This document shows positions 48,279 through 57,718 of a stretch of DNA of 64,000 nucleotides, in pieces. The notes under the pieces are model-generated. The model was not told the DNA's origin. It saw only the letters and a list, made by a program, of their open reading frames with translations, and searched no databases. The stretch covers positions 1,944,545-2,008,544 of the forward strand of contig NZ_GL636091.1 in NCBI RefSeq assembly GCF_000186465.1. The letters run 5' to 3'. This DNA is from Streptococcus australis ATCC 700641 (GTDB taxonomy: Bacteria > Bacillota > Bacilli > Lactobacillales > Streptococcaceae). Both the position numbers and the translations under genes were made by a program. Position 1 is the stretch's first letter. The number at the start of each line of letters is the position of its first letter.

Positions 48279-48938
48279 ATGATCAACTTCTATTTTTTTA
48301 CAGTCAGCGCCTGTATGGCCTCCTTTTTAGGTCTCGTCATCGACCGTTTTCCAGAAAGCTCCATCATTCGTCCAAGAAGCCATTGCGACCAATGTCAACA
48401 GACCTTGGGAGTTCTAGACTTGATTCCTATTCTTTCGCAATGCCTTTTTCGATTCCGTTGCCGCTACTGCCAGAGCTCTCTTCCTTATTGGTATGCCCTC
48501 TTTGAAGCCTGGAGTGGTCTCCTTTTTTTGCTGTGCTATCAGGGTCTTCTTCCCATTCCTCATCTCCTGGTTCTTCTTGGCAGTTGCGTTTTGGCCATCT
48601 ATGATTTTCGATCCATGGAGTACCCGCTCCTCCTCTGGCTAGTGCTCCACGCTCTTTGCCTGTTTTTCACCAGTCCTACCCTCTTGATGGGAGTCTTTCT
48701 CTGTCTAGGAGTCCTGTCAGCTGTTTACTCCATCGGCATTGGAGCAGGGGATTTTCTCTTACTGGCTACTTTTTCTTTGACCCTCTCGGCCGTCCAAGTC
48801 CTCCTAGTCATGCAAGGGGCTTCCCTCATTGGTCTCCTTGCCTTTCTCTTTAAAAAAGAAAAAGACCGGATTCCTTTTGTTCCCTGTCTTTTTCTGAGTT
48901 ATCATGCTTTACTGTTTTTTACAATTTTAAGCAGATAA
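48279..48938 (+). CDS. cilC: Type IV prepilin peptidase of the competence pilus
   Basis: The enzyme has 219 residues with about six membrane segments. The N-terminal cytoplasmic loop has two cysteine pairs (CDQCQQT and CRYCQ), and the aspartyl protease motifs of the A24 family follow: YDFRSMEYP and the GXGD-type GIGAGDFLLL. It cleaves and methylates prepilins such as ComGC for DNA uptake. The start MINFYFF is retained because the competence box lies just upstream and the family shares this N-terminus. It is therefore expected to be expressed only during competence. Confidence 0.92.
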   Translation: MINFYFFTVSACMASFLGLVIDRFPESSIIRPRSHCDQCQQTLGVLDLIPILSQCLFRFRCRYCQSSLPYWYALFEAWSGLLFLLCYQGLLPIPHLLVLLGSCVLAIYDFRSMEYPLLLWLVLHALCLFFTSPTLLMGVFLCLGVLSAVYSIGIGAGDFLLLATFSLTLSAVQVLLVMQGASLIGLLAFLFKKEKDRIPFVPCLFLSYHALLFFTILSR

Positions 48939-48944
48939 GATTTC

Positions 48945-50132
48945 TTATTTTGTAGCTTTCGCTTCTAGATAATCTGCAATGGCAGCCACGTCCTTATCCC
49001 CACGTCCAGAGACATTGATAATAATAATCTTGTCCTTGTCCAATTGTGGAGCACGTTTGACAGCTTCTGCAATCGCATGGGAGCTTTCAATAGCTGGGAG
49101 GATCCCTTCTGTCTTACTGAGGAGAAGAAGAGCTTGAACCGCTTCATCATCTGTCGCTGCCACATATTCGACGCGACCAGAATCTTTAAAGAAGGCATGT
49201 TCTGGTCCAACTCCTGGGTAGTCCAAACCAGCAGAAATCGAGTAAACCGGCGCTACTTTTCCATCTTCGCCAAAGACAGCGTAGGTCTTCATCCCATCGA
49301 CAACTCCTACAGTCCCCTTGGTCATGGTCGCTGCGTGCTGGTCTGTGTCCAAGCCATGACCAGCTGCTTCAACACCGACCAATTTGACTTCCTCATCGCC
49401 TACATATTGGGAGAAGGCACCGATGGCATTGGATCCACCACCGACACAGGCAATCACATAGTCTGGCAAACGGCCTTCTTTTTCCAAGATTTGACGTTTA
49501 GACTCTTCACTGATCACTTTTTGAAATTCATGCACAATGGTTGGGTAAGGGTGAGGGCCAACAGCAGAACCCAAGACATAAAAAGCATCTAAATCTGCCA
49601 TCCATGCTCCAAAAGCAGCATCTACAGCGTCTTTCAAGGTCTTAGTACCTGTTTCAACCGCATGGACGGTTGCCCCCATCATTTCCATGCGGAAGACATT
49701 GAGACGTTGGCGCTCCACGTCTTCTGCCCCCATGTAGACATCACAGGCCATACCAAACTTAGCTGCCGCAGCTGCTGTAGCCACACCATGTTGACCAGCT
49801 CCTGTTTCAGCAATCACGCGTGTTTTGCCCATGCGTTTAGCTAAGAGAATTTGCCCCAAGACGTTATTCAATTTATGAGAACCTAGGTGATTCAAGTCTT
49901 CGCGCTTCAAATAAATTTTCGCCCCACCTAAATGATCTGTCAAACTTTCCGCAAAGTAGAGCGGTGTTCCCCGTCCAGAATAATCTTTCAGATAATGTTT
50001 GTATTCTGCGATAAATTCTGGGTCATTTTTATACTGTTCAAAAGTTGCCTCTAATTGATCGAGCAAGTTTTGAATAGGTTCTGGTACGAAAGATCCACCA
50101 AATTGTCCGAAATAGCCTTTTGTTTCTGTCAT
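48945..50132 (-). CDS. trpB: Tryptophan synthase beta subunit, stand-alone
   Basis: The enzyme has 395 residues and is PLP-dependent, making tryptophan from indole and serine. The PLP lysine is Lys87 in [29 protein letters not shown] and SGRGDKD are the usual substrate and phosphate sites, so it looks fully active. No trpA or other trp gene is nearby; the neighbours are cilC and vanZ. It is controlled by a T-box leader. The rest of the pathway could lie elsewhere; alternatively the cell may use external indole. Confidence 0.95.
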   Translation of the reverse strand: MTETKGYFGQFGGSFVPEPIQNLLDQLEATFEQYKNDPEFIAEYKHYLKDYSGRGTPLYFAESLTDHLGGAKIYLKREDLNHLGSHKLNNVLGQILLAKRMGKTRVIAETGAGQHGVATAAAAAKFGMACDVYMGAEDVERQRLNVFRMEMMGATVHAVETGTKTLKDAVDAAFGAWMADLDAFYVLGSAVGPHPYPTIVHEFQKVISEESKRQILEKEGRLPDYVIACVGGGSNAIGAFSQYVGDEEVKLVGVEAAGHGLDTDQHAATMTKGTVGVVDGMKTYAVFGEDGKVAPVYSISAGLDYPGVGPEHAFFKDSGRVEYVAATDDEAVQALLLLSKTEGILPAIESSHAIAEAVKRAPQLDKDKIIIINVSGRGDKDVAAIADYLEAKATK

Positions 50133-50219
50133 GATTGTGTCCTCTTTTCTATATCTTCAATCCTGTTTATGATCTTTTTCTCTCTCGCTAGTCCTTTGAG
50201 CTGCAGTCTCACAGGGTCC

Positions 50220-50490
50220 TTTTGAGATACAAAAAAACTCACACAGAAAAATCTGTGTGAGGACGATTCGATACCGCGGTGCCACCTCCATTGTAGGAAA
50301 ATAGTCTTTCTCCTACATCTCTGACCTGTCTAACAACAGGGTGCACGATAAGGTGTGCTCACCGAATTTTTATTGTTTCAAATTCATCATCATAAACGCA
50401 TCAGCCCATTTCAAGATTCACCACTGCTTGTTCACAATTACCACAAGCTCCCTGGAAGTGAGAAAAATCCCTACTTTTCTGATGTCTTGA
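50220..50490 (-). promoter_or_regulatory. T-box riboswitch leader of trpB
   Basis: The minus strand holds the T-box core AATGGAGGTGGCACCGCGG (within 50274-50292) and a terminator with stem CTCACACAGA/TCTGTGTGAG followed by TTTTTTT (50231-50261). A TGG triplet in AAATGGGCT (50406-50408) on the 3' side of stem I is a candidate tryptophan specifier. With the promoter at 50495-50523 it accounts for the gene-free stretch 50133-50568. Confidence 0.92.
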
Positions 50491-50494
50491 AGCT

Positions 50495-50523
50495 ATTATA
50501 GCTTCCTGCCTACAGTTTGTCAA
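50495..50523 (-). promoter_or_regulatory. trpB promoter
   Basis: The minus strand has TTGACA (50518-50523), 17 bases and TATAAT (50495-50500), both exact consensus hexamers. Confidence 0.85.
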
Positions 50524-50568
50524 CCCAAAATTTGAAATCGTATTCAATTGTTCGGATTTTGTACCAAA

Positions 50569-51102
50569 CTAAGATAGGTTGTCCTTACTTATAGAAGCTT
50601 GCAGCCAGTTAAAACACAGATAGGCTAGGTAGCCTCCCAGGGTATTGGTCCACAGATCATCTATCTCAAACACACGATTGAAATCAAACAAAAGGTCTAG
50701 GACAATCTGACTGAGCTCAATCCACAAACTCATCCCTAGACTAAAGCAAAGGACGCGTTTCCGAGTGCCTAGCCAAGGCCAGAGCCACAGCAGTTGGAAG
50801 ACCAGAGGGGATAAAAGAAAGATGTTGGCTATATTCTGTACAAGCACCTTGATTAGCTGGACCAGACTGGTCACTTGACCTAGATTGATGAGGGAATTAA
50901 AGGGGACCAATAATACGACTACTCGCCCAAAATGTTGGATCCCAGGTGTTTCCATCCCTGGTTCTGGCTGTTGAGGGAGAAAACACATGAGGCAGAGCAG
51001 AACAAAATAGAAGAAACTGCCACCTAGTAGCAGTTGTCTTCCTTTATTTGTTAATTGCCCTTCTTCTAGTAGCCAGTTGTTACGGTTGAGCTTCTTCAAC
51101 AA
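50569..51102 (-). CDS. VanZ family membrane protein
   Basis: The protein has 177 residues with about four or five membrane segments. [13 protein letters not shown] and [29 protein letters not shown] carry the conserved FE..D...N..G motif of VanZ-like proteins. Members raise teicoplanin tolerance in some hosts; the general role is unknown. It overlaps the end of rlmN by 23 bases. Confidence 0.88.
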   Translation of the reverse strand: MLKKLNRNNWLLEEGQLTNKGRQLLLGGSFFYFVLLCLMCFLPQQPEPGMETPGIQHFGRVVVLLVPFNSLINLGQVTSLVQLIKVLVQNIANIFLLSPLVFQLLWLWPWLGTRKRVLCFSLGMSLWIELSQIVLDLLFDFNRVFEIDDLWTNTLGGYLAYLCFNWLQASISKDNLS

Positions 51103-52168
51103 TGGCTTTCTCCCGGTCTCTCTTCATCGTATTGGAACGCAATTGGCCACAAGCGGCATCGATATCCGTACCATGCTCCTGACGAACCACGCAGTTGACT
51201 CCGTTTTTCTTCAAGGTGTCATAAAAGGCCATCACGCGCTCTCTTGGACTCCGGCTATATTGATCATGCTCACTAACTGGGTTGTAAGGAATCAAGTTGA
51301 CATAAGATAGCTTCTTGATCTTTTTAAGGAGTTCTGCCAATTCCAAGGCTTGTTCGACACCATCATTGACTTCATTGAGCATGATGTACTCGAAGGTTAC
51401 CCGGCGGTTGGTCGTTTCGATATAGTACTCAATCGCCGCAAACAGTTTCTCGATTGGGAAGGCGCGGTTGATTTTCATGATGCTAGAACGCAAGTCATTG
51501 TTTGGAGCATGCAGGGATACTGCCAAATTGACCTGAACTCCTTCATTAGCAAAATCACGAATCTTATGGGCTAAGCCAGACGTTGAAACGGTAATGTGGC
51601 GCGCACCGATAGCCAATCCCTTGTCATCATTGACCGTACGGACAAAGCTCAAGACATTCTTGTAGTTATCAAATGGCTCACCAATTCCCATCACAACGAT
51701 GTGGCTGACGCGTTCATCTTGTCCACGTTCGTCAAAGTATTTTTGAACCAACATGATTTGGGCAACGATTTCCCCACTGTTCAAGTCGCGTTGTTTCTTG
51801 ATCAAACCAGATGCACAGAAGGTACAGCCGATGTTGCACCCTACCTGAGTGGTGACACAAACTGACAAGCCGTAGTGTTGACGCATCAATACTGTCTCAA
51901 TCAACATGCCATCTGGCAATTCAAAAAGGTATTTGACGGTTCCATCTGCCGACTCTTGCACGATTCGTTGTTTCAAAGGATTAATCACGAACTGGTCGTT
52001 CAAGGTTTCAATCAAGTCCTTCGATAGGTTGGTCATTTCTTCAAATGACTGGACGCGTTTCCGATAGAGCCATTCCCAGATTTGGGTAGCTCGGAATTTC
52101 TTTTCACCATTTTCTTCTGCCCACTCAATCAGTTCTTGTCGAGTCAGGCCATAAATTGAAGGTTTCAT
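51080..52168 (-). CDS. rlmN: Dual-specificity 23S rRNA/tRNA adenine C2-methyltransferase RlmN
   Basis: This radical SAM enzyme has 362 residues. The cluster motif is Cys111, Cys115 and Cys118 in [25 protein letters not shown] and NLIPYNPV are typical, and a conserved Cys near the C-terminus ([18 protein letters not shown]) forms the methyl-carrier chemistry. It methylates A2503 of 23S rRNA and A37 of some tRNAs. It starts 18 bases after yutD. Confidence 0.96.
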   Translation of the reverse strand: MKPSIYGLTRQELIEWAEENGEKKFRATQIWEWLYRKRVQSFEEMTNLSKDLIETLNDQFVINPLKQRIVQESADGTVKYLFELPDGMLIETVLMRQHYGLSVCVTTQVGCNIGCTFCASGLIKKQRDLNSGEIVAQIMLVQKYFDERGQDERVSHIVVMGIGEPFDNYKNVLSFVRTVNDDKGLAIGARHITVSTSGLAHKIRDFANEGVQVNLAVSLHAPNNDLRSSIMKINRAFPIEKLFAAIEYYIETTNRRVTFEYIMLNEVNDGVEQALELAELLKKIKKLSYVNLIPYNPVSEHDQYSRSPRERVMAFYDTLKKNGVNCVVRQEHGTDIDAACGQLRSNTMKRDREKAIVEEAQP

Positions 52169-52186
52169 CTTATCTCTTTTCTCTCT

Positions 52187-52765
52187 TTACTTTTGACGGA
52201 TGACAAAGTGGCGCTCTTGCTCACCCTGTGCATCTTTTTTTCTAGACCGCTGACGGTTCTTTTTCTTTGGTTGAGAAGTCTTTTGTTTTTGCTCTTGTTC
52301 ACGTTCTCGTGGCTGATTTTTAGAACGATTTCGGCGATTTTGACGACCGCCACGCTTAGCAGAACGATTGCCCTCTTCCTGTTGTTTTGGAGAAGATTTT
52401 TTGTCAAAGGATGCTCGACGAGGTTCTGCATTTTCTAGGACAAAATAAGCACAGCCATAGCTACAGTATTCTAGTAAATAATCTTCCAGACGGCTGATTT
52501 TCTCTGCATCTGTGACCGGACGATCGTCCTTATAGAAGCCACGTAGACGCAACTGTTCATTGCTCCAATCACCGACAATATAATCAAATTTGGTTAAAAC
52601 CTCTGAAAAACGCTGACCAAAGACCGTCGCATCAAAGGCATCATTTTGGTTCTCAACCAGTTCAAATGTCAATTGTTCTGCTAGCACTTGATTGCCAACC
52701 AGACGAAATTCCGGTCCAGGATATTTATTGTAATTAAATAATTCAGGGGATATTTCTTTGCGCAT
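52187..52765 (-). CDS. yutD: YutD family protein with long basic tail
   Basis: The protein has 192 residues. The YutD domain covers about 1-110 (LFNYNKYPGPEF, FDYIVGDWSNEQLRLRGFY and LEDYLLEYCSYGCAYFVLEN). After it comes a tail of about 75 residues made mostly of Arg, Lys, Gln, Asn, Ser and Glu, clearly disordered and basic. The tail resembles RNA-binding regions. The gene precedes rlmN, an RNA-modifying enzyme, on the same transcript. The function of YutD is unknown. Confidence 0.88.
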   Translation of the reverse strand: MRKEISPELFNYNKYPGPEFRLVGNQVLAEQLTFELVENQNDAFDATVFGQRFSEVLTKFDYIVGDWSNEQLRLRGFYKDDRPVTDAEKISRLEDYLLEYCSYGCAYFVLENAEPRRASFDKKSSPKQQEEGNRSAKRGGRQNRRNRSKNQPREREQEQKQKTSQPKKKNRQRSRKKDAQGEQERHFVIRQK

Positions 52766-52902
52766 AGCTTTCCTTTATTCATACCTTTAGTTGTAACACT
52801 TTATTCTATCATAAATCCCTATCTTTAGATAGAATTTCAACGGAAAAGAGATAATCTGTAAAAAGTCTGACGATTTAATTTACTTCTTCTTCCTGTCACA
52901 TT

Positions 52903-52931
52903 ATAAAAAGCAGGCTTTTTCAAAGCCTGCT
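52903..52931 (-). terminator. Terminator at the left end of the repeat region
   Basis: The minus-strand stem AGCAGGCTTT/AAAGCCTGCT is followed by TTTTTA. It lies about 520 bases after the histidine kinase stop and may end that operon if the repeats in between do not. Confidence 0.7.
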
Positions 52932-52956
52932 CAGATGGAAGATAAAGTCTTCTGAA

Positions 52957-53092
52957 AAACTTTCCTTAGGTGAGTACGGACGTCAGCGAACTTCGTAGAA
53001 GTTCCATGACTAATTATTGAGCCTAAGGTCTCAATAATTCCGAGTGCCTGAAACAAATATGTTTCAGGCACTTTTCTCACAGCGGAAAGTTT
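52957..53092 (-). repeat. 136-bp palindromic (MITE-like) repeat, copy B
   Basis: This is an inverted copy of 3878-4013 of identical length, with the same AAACTTTCC terminal repeats and three hairpins. Differences sit mainly in loops (for example the first loop region, and TTC against TAC in the third). The gene-free stretch 52766-53447 holds the yutD upstream region, a terminator, this repeat, AT-rich DNA (53093-53206) and the hairpin chain 53207-53391. Confidence 0.85.
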
Positions 53093-53206
53093 TAGATCTA
53101 CTTAAATATCTCAAAAAACAAAAATTATTTGTTAAAAATCATCTTGCTATTTTATGTAAAAAATAGTTTATCTATATTTCAACCTTTGATATTTGATAGG
53201 AATAAC

Positions 53207-53391
53207 AGCAAGACGCAGTGGTTGATTGCTCAAAGCACTGCTTTGAGGTATCAGATTGAACTTGCGAGCAAGTTTCCTAAGTCTTTGTTCGCTTATTAAG
53301 TCCCAAAGATAACCTAAAATAAAGGAGACAACGTTTCCGTTGTTTTCAACCTCCAACACGCTCCAGACTATTGGAGCTGTGCGGAGGTGGG
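53207..53391 (+). repeat. Hairpin chain sharing ends with the multi-hairpin repeats
   Basis: It begins AGCAAGACGCAGTGGTTGA and ends GCTGTGCGGAGGTGGGA, both found in the repeats at 16206 and 28902, but the interior is different. It contains hairpins CTCAAAGCA/TGCTTTGAG, AACTTGC/GCAAGTT, ACAACG/CGTTGT and CTCCA/TGGAG. It looks like a composite or diverged member of the same family. Confidence 0.65.
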
Positions 53392-53447
53392 AAAATTGAA
53401 AAGATTTGGAGAACCTTTTCAACTTTTTTATTTTATGAAGTTCTTTT

Positions 53448-55166
53448 TCACTCCCATGAATGTTCATCACGTGATGTGAGGGGTAGATAAAGAGTGATTT
53501 TCGTATAGCTACTAGGCTTAGAATCAATCTCCATATGATAGCTAGCCCCAAACTGTAACCGCAAGCGTTGATCCACATTTTGCAAACCAACTCCTCCTAG
53601 CCGAAGAAGGGTTTGGTCTGTCGACTCAGACAAGGCAAAGCCTCGTCCATTATCGTAAATCGTCAGGACCACTTGTTCTTCTCTGATTTCTGAAGTGACT
53701 CGTATCATGCCCGGCCGATCCATCTCCTTGATGCCGTGATAGATGGCATTTTCCACTAAGGGTTGTAGAACCAGTTTTGGAAGCTGATAATCTCCCAACG
53801 TCCCCTCTTCAAAAATTTCATAATTCAACTTATCTCCATAGCGTTGTTTCTGAATGAAGAGATAGTGGCGCACATGGTCTATTTCGTCCTGAAGCCTAAT
53901 TTGTTCCTGTCCTTGATTGAGAGCAAGGCGGAAATATTTGGCTAGGGACTTAGTCAAGTCAACCACGCGCTGACCATCATTAAACTCAGCCATCCAGACA
54001 ATGGTATCCAAGGTGTTATAGAGGAAATGTGGATTGATTTGGGCTGAAAGAGCTCGCAGTTCATAACGTCGTGCGTTTTGTTCCTCTTCTTTAACCAATT
54101 GCATAAGGTTTTCAATTTGATCCAACATACGGTTAAAGGCTTGAGCAAGATCTACCAATTCGGGCGATCCCTTGGTAGTTGCCCGCAAGTGGGAATCACC
54201 AGCTCCTATTTTCAAAATGACAGCCTGCAAGTCTTGTAGGGGTTTAATCCACAAGCGCAGAATGAACCAGATTCCCATCCAGCACATGATGAGGACGAGA
54301 ACTCCTAAACCTATAAAGGAATAGAGCATTTGCGACTGAAGCATCTGGAGACCTTCCAGAGAAGCCACTCCAATTAAGGTCCAATCACTCTCTGGTATAG
54401 CAATTTGGTAGACAAAGTTCTGCCCCTTTTGGGCATAGCCATCCTTGACAGCAATATAGGGTTGCATGGCCTGCATTTCCCGACTGGAAGAATAGACTGT
54501 CTTTTTAGGATGGTAGACAAATTCATGCTTCTGATTGACGATGAAACTAAAGCCTTTTTTGCCTAGTTGGAGATGATCCAGATAAGCCTCTAGACTTTGA
54601 TAACCAATATCTAGGCGCAAAACTCCTAGATTTTGACCAGAAGCATCCACCACTTCCTGGGTGATAGAAATCACCCACTTATCCTTCTCTGAAGACAAGG
54701 ATTCCTTCCGGGCCGGCGTCAAGACTGGAATGGCCCTCTCCTTGATAGCTTCCTGATACCATCTTTCGTTCATCATATCCGATGAGGTTTGCATGCTAAT
54801 TTGAGAATCCGTAGCAACGAGGCGTCCATCCTTAGTCACCAAGACAGCCGAAACCAGATCTGGGTCTGTCTCAATAATGGTTTGCATCAGACTTTGAACG
54901 GCTTCTGGGCTCACCTCCTTGTCTTGAGCAAACTGACGAACGGTCTCTTCTTTACTAAGGACCGAGGTGGTCTGCTTCAATTTTTTCAGATAGGAGGTGA
55001 TAAACTGACTACTCTGGTCGATACTATTGCGGGTTGTCCGCTCTGTCAGTTGGCCAATGGTTGCTGAGCTAGTTTGATAGTATAGACTACCGACCAAACC
55101 CAAGAGTAAGAGAATGAAGACAAATACATAGACAATCAGCTGAATCAGCAAAGGGTATCGTTTCAT
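53448..55166 (-). CDS. YesM/LytS-type sensor histidine kinase with extracellular sensor
   Basis: The kinase has 572 residues: membrane helix about 8-28, a large extracellular dCache-like domain (about 30-275, with VTKDGRLVATDS and RWYQEA), a second helix (about 281-304), HAMP and then the kinase core. The phosphoacceptor is His380 in QINPHFLYNT and the ATP-site box is YDNGRGF. It overlaps the regulator gene by 4 bases. In S. pneumoniae a related pair lies next to ccdA1-etrx1-msrAB1, as here. The stimulus is unknown. No zmp-type metalloprotease gene follows it in this window. Confidence 0.92.
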   Translation of the reverse strand: MKRYPLLIQLIVYVFVFILLLLGLVGSLYYQTSSATIGQLTERTTRNSIDQSSQFITSYLKKLKQTTSVLSKEETVRQFAQDKEVSPEAVQSLMQTIIETDPDLVSAVLVTKDGRLVATDSQISMQTSSDMMNERWYQEAIKERAIPVLTPARKESLSSEKDKWVISITQEVVDASGQNLGVLRLDIGYQSLEAYLDHLQLGKKGFSFIVNQKHEFVYHPKKTVYSSSREMQAMQPYIAVKDGYAQKGQNFVYQIAIPESDWTLIGVASLEGLQMLQSQMLYSFIGLGVLVLIMCWMGIWFILRLWIKPLQDLQAVILKIGAGDSHLRATTKGSPELVDLAQAFNRMLDQIENLMQLVKEEEQNARRYELRALSAQINPHFLYNTLDTIVWMAEFNDGQRVVDLTKSLAKYFRLALNQGQEQIRLQDEIDHVRHYLFIQKQRYGDKLNYEIFEEGTLGDYQLPKLVLQPLVENAIYHGIKEMDRPGMIRVTSEIREEQVVLTIYDNGRGFALSESTDQTLLRLGGVGLQNVDQRLRLQFGASYHMEIDSKPSSYTKITLYLPLTSRDEHSWE

Positions 55167-55897
55167 TCATGCTCTCCTTTTTTGTATTGTCTTGGGGTTA
55201 CACCGACTACTTGTTTAAAGCGTTGAGAAAAATAGTTCATATCCTCAAAGCCAACCTGATCTGCAATCTCATAAATCTTGAGATCCGTCGTCAAGAGTAA
55301 AAGTTTGGCCTTTTTCATCCGTTCTTGGATCAAGTATTCTTGAAAAGGGAGACCTAATTTTTTCTTGATTAGAACACTCAGATAAGAGGGACTAAAACCC
55401 AGTTGAGAAGCCAAGTCCTTGAGGGTCAATTGGGAATCCGCTAAGCGGGAATGAATAGCCTCTTCCAACTCTGTCGAATGACCCTGATCCACCAAGGTTT
55501 CAACCTGGGCTTTCTTTCGTTCCTCGTCTAGCTTATTCTTGACTTTCCCCAACATCTCTTCAATATCTGCTTTTGAAAAGGGCTTGAGGAGATAGTCATC
55601 TGCTCCGAGTCGAATGGCTTTTCGAGCAAACTCAAAATCATCATAGCCTGTTAGAAAGATGATATGGCAGGAAGGAGCTTTCTCTCGGACCAGTTGGGCC
55701 AAATCTAAGCCATTCATCTGTGGCATATTGATATCAGTCAAGAGAAGATCAGCCTGTTGTGCTTGAAATTTTTCCCAAGCTATTCGCCCATTCTCCGCTT
55801 GGTCAATGACCTTCATCCCAAACTGTTCATAATTCACTAGAGAAGTCAGTCCCTGCCGAACTAGCTCTTCGTCTTCTACAATCATGATTGAATACAT
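55163..55897 (-). CDS. YesN-type response regulator with AraC DNA-binding domain
   Basis: The regulator has 244 residues from the ATG at 55897 (MYSIMIVEDEE), spaced 8 bases from AGGTG; the alternative GTG at 55906 overlaps that site. The receiver domain has phosphorylation site Asp55 in LLLTDINMP and the conserved Lys in LLKPFSK. A linker helix follows, then a C-terminal AraC-type double helix-turn-helix (about 145-240, LKDLASQLGFSPSYLSVLIKK and GFEDMNYFSQRFKQ). It partners the kinase downstream. Its targets are not known; the adjacent redox genes are candidates by position only. Confidence 0.92.
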   Translation of the reverse strand: MYSIMIVEDEELVRQGLTSLVNYEQFGMKVIDQAENGRIAWEKFQAQQADLLLTDINMPQMNGLDLAQLVREKAPSCHIIFLTGYDDFEFARKAIRLGADDYLLKPFSKADIEEMLGKVKNKLDEERKKAQVETLVDQGHSTELEEAIHSRLADSQLTLKDLASQLGFSPSYLSVLIKKKLGLPFQEYLIQERMKKAKLLLLTTDLKIYEIADQVGFEDMNYFSQRFKQVVGVTPRQYKKGEHE

Positions 55898-55955
55898 GTG
55901 TTTCACCTACTTACCCTTATTATACTCATTATATCAAAGTAGGTCGCAAAAAGTC

Positions 55956-57077
55956 TTAGACATAGTCCAACAAATAGCCGTAGCCCTTTTCCACCATCTC
56001 TGCTTTAGGGATGAATTTGATTGACAAGCTATTTATACAGTAACGAAGGCCACCTTTTTCCTTAGGTCCATCAGTAAAGACGTGGCCTAGATGGGAATTT
56101 CCTACTCGACTCCGAACCTCTGTCCGAGTCATATTGAAACTCTTATCTTCCTTGTAGGTTGCCACATCCGGACTGATCGGTCGGCTAAAGCTTGGCCAAC
56201 CACAACCAGAATCAAATTTATCTTTTGAGGAGAAGAGAGGCTCTCCTGTTACGACATCCACATAGATGCCCGCTTCAAACTTATCCCAATAGCGGTTAGA
56301 AAAAGCACGCTCTGTATCATTCTCTTGCGTCACTGCATATTCTTCGGGTGATAACTTCTTCTTGATCTCTTCATCGCTCGGTTTTGGATAGCGACTAGCG
56401 TCAATAACCGGATAAGAAGCTTGATTCACATCAATGTGACAATAGCCATTCGGATGTTTCTGTAGATAGTCCTGATGGTAGTCTTCCGCATTGATATAAT
56501 TAGCAAGTTCTTCTTTTTCTACAGCCAAAGGTTTATCATACTTCTTCGCCACCTCTTCAAATACTTGGTTTATGGTTGGCAAATCTGCTTCATCAGTGTA
56601 ATAAACTCCTGTCCGATATTGACTGCCCTCATCATTTCCCTGACGGTTTTTTGATGTTGGATCAATAATCCGGAAATAGTGTAGAAGCAGTTCTTTCAAG
56701 GAAACCTTCTTGACATTATAGGTGATGTGTACCGTTTCAGCATGGCCTGTTTGAGGGAGTAATTCATACTTGGTCGTTTCTCCCTTTCCATTGGCATAGC
56801 CTGATACGGCATCAATCACACCTGGAACACGGGAAAAATACTCTTCCACACCCCAGAAGCAACCACCAGCTAGATAGATTTCTCGTTGGTCTTCTGGATT
56901 GACTTTTTCTTCCTTATTTTTGTTTGCTACTGGTGTCTGACTCATGGACGCTTTTTTGATCTGCTCAGTCGTTGCATCTGATGTATCCAAGGCCATGGAT
57001 CCTTTGATAAGGAAAAAGAGTCCAAAACAAAGCAGGCCCACTAAAAGAACGGAAATGAGTTTCCATTTTGTTTCCAT
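55956..57077 (-). CDS. msrAB: Fused methionine sulfoxide reductase MsrA-MsrB, surface-anchored
   Basis: The protein has 373 residues. An N-terminal membrane anchor (about 7-25) leads to a linker, then MsrA (about 65-215, catalytic Cys73 in GGCFWG) and MsrB (about 240-365, zinc-type first motif replaced by SGCGWPSF, catalytic Cys347 in RYCIN). Together they reduce both S and R forms of methionine sulfoxide in exported proteins. The ribosome site is AAGGAGG. It lies 12 bases after the thioredoxin-like lipoprotein that should supply electrons, itself reduced by CcdA. Confidence 0.95.
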   Translation of the reverse strand: METKWKLISVLLVGLLCFGLFFLIKGSMALDTSDATTEQIKKASMSQTPVANKNKEEKVNPEDQREIYLAGGCFWGVEEYFSRVPGVIDAVSGYANGKGETTKYELLPQTGHAETVHITYNVKKVSLKELLLHYFRIIDPTSKNRQGNDEGSQYRTGVYYTDEADLPTINQVFEEVAKKYDKPLAVEKEELANYINAEDYHQDYLQKHPNGYCHIDVNQASYPVIDASRYPKPSDEEIKKKLSPEEYAVTQENDTERAFSNRYWDKFEAGIYVDVVTGEPLFSSKDKFDSGCGWPSFSRPISPDVATYKEDKSFNMTRTEVRSRVGNSHLGHVFTDGPKEKGGLRYCINSLSIKFIPKAEMVEKGYGYLLDYV

Positions 57078-57089
57078 TTTATGTCCTCC

Positions 57090-57650
57090 TTACTTCATTT
57101 CTTTTAGAGTCTGGACGATGTCTTCCTTGCTCATATAACCGATATGGGTCTTAGCGAGAGTTCCATCACTCGCAATAAAGAGAGCAGATGGATAAGAGCG
57201 AATCCCATACTCTTTGAGCAAGTCGCCATTACTGTCCATCAAGACTGGGAAATCCTTGTAATCCAAAGACTGGTACCAGTTTTTGAAATCTGCTTCCGAT
57301 TTTTCGCCATTAAAGGTTGGAGCTACAACGGATAAGACCACATAATCCTTACCCTCCTCTGCCTTTGCTAAATCATTTGTGTCGCCTAATGTTGAAAGAC
57401 AGATTGAGCACCAGGAAGCCCAAAACTTGAGATAAACTTTCTTTCCCTTGTAATCTGATAAGCGGTAGGTCTTACCGTCTACTCCTTGCAGGTTAAACTC
57501 TTGAACCTTCTTTCCAGATTGCTCTGAAGATCCCATTATGGATGTCTGCTTAGTCTCACTTTTGTTGGATGATTCCATTCCTTGGTTAGAGCAAGCCCCC
57601 AAAAGTCCAGCACACAAGAATCCTGCAGCTACTAAAGCTATTTTTTTCAT
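57090..57650 (-). CDS. Extracellular thioredoxin-like lipoprotein (Etrx/TlpA type)
   Basis: The protein has 186 residues. The signal peptide ends in the lipobox LLGAC (Cys20), so it is lipid-anchored outside the membrane. The thioredoxin-fold domain has the active site Cys81-Ser-Ile-Cys84 in WASWCSICLSTL, with a cis-Pro region YGIRSYPSALF. In pneumococcus the equivalent Etrx1 passes electrons from CcdA1 to MsrAB1. Gene order here (ccdA, Met-rich lipoprotein, this gene, msrAB) supports the same chain. Confidence 0.92.
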   Translation of the reverse strand: MKKIALVAAGFLCAGLLGACSNQGMESSNKSETKQTSIMGSSEQSGKKVQEFNLQGVDGKTYRLSDYKGKKVYLKFWASWCSICLSTLGDTNDLAKAEEGKDYVVLSVVAPTFNGEKSEADFKNWYQSLDYKDFPVLMDSNGDLLKEYGIRSYPSALFIASDGTLAKTHIGYMSKEDIVQTLKEMK

Positions 57651-57675
57651 GTCTTCCTCCTCTTTAATAAATAGG

Positions 57676-57705
57676 GAGAAAGTCGCCCAAGCAGACGACT
57701 TCCTC
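57676..57705 (-). promoter_or_regulatory. Strong intercistronic hairpin between the Met-rich lipoprotein and Etrx genes
   Basis: The minus-strand stem GAGGAAGTCGTC/GGCGACTTTCTC is 12 bp with G-T pairs and loop TGCTTG. No T tract follows (next bases CCTATTTATT), so it is more likely an RNA stability or processing element, or a leaky terminator that sets different levels of the flanking genes. Confidence 0.55.
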
Positions 57706-57718
57706 TTCCTACTGTCCT

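Noticed and set aside
49044-49592. 182-codon plus-strand frame opposite trpB
   Set aside because: It is a shadow of the trpB coding strand with low-quality composition and no start signals.
53168-53447. Open frame (end of a 140-codon minus-strand frame) in the repeat region, as a possible gene remnant
   Set aside because: It overlaps the kinase C-terminus in another frame and consists of the hairpin repeats; its composition looks non-coding. I also found no trace of a metalloprotease remnant.
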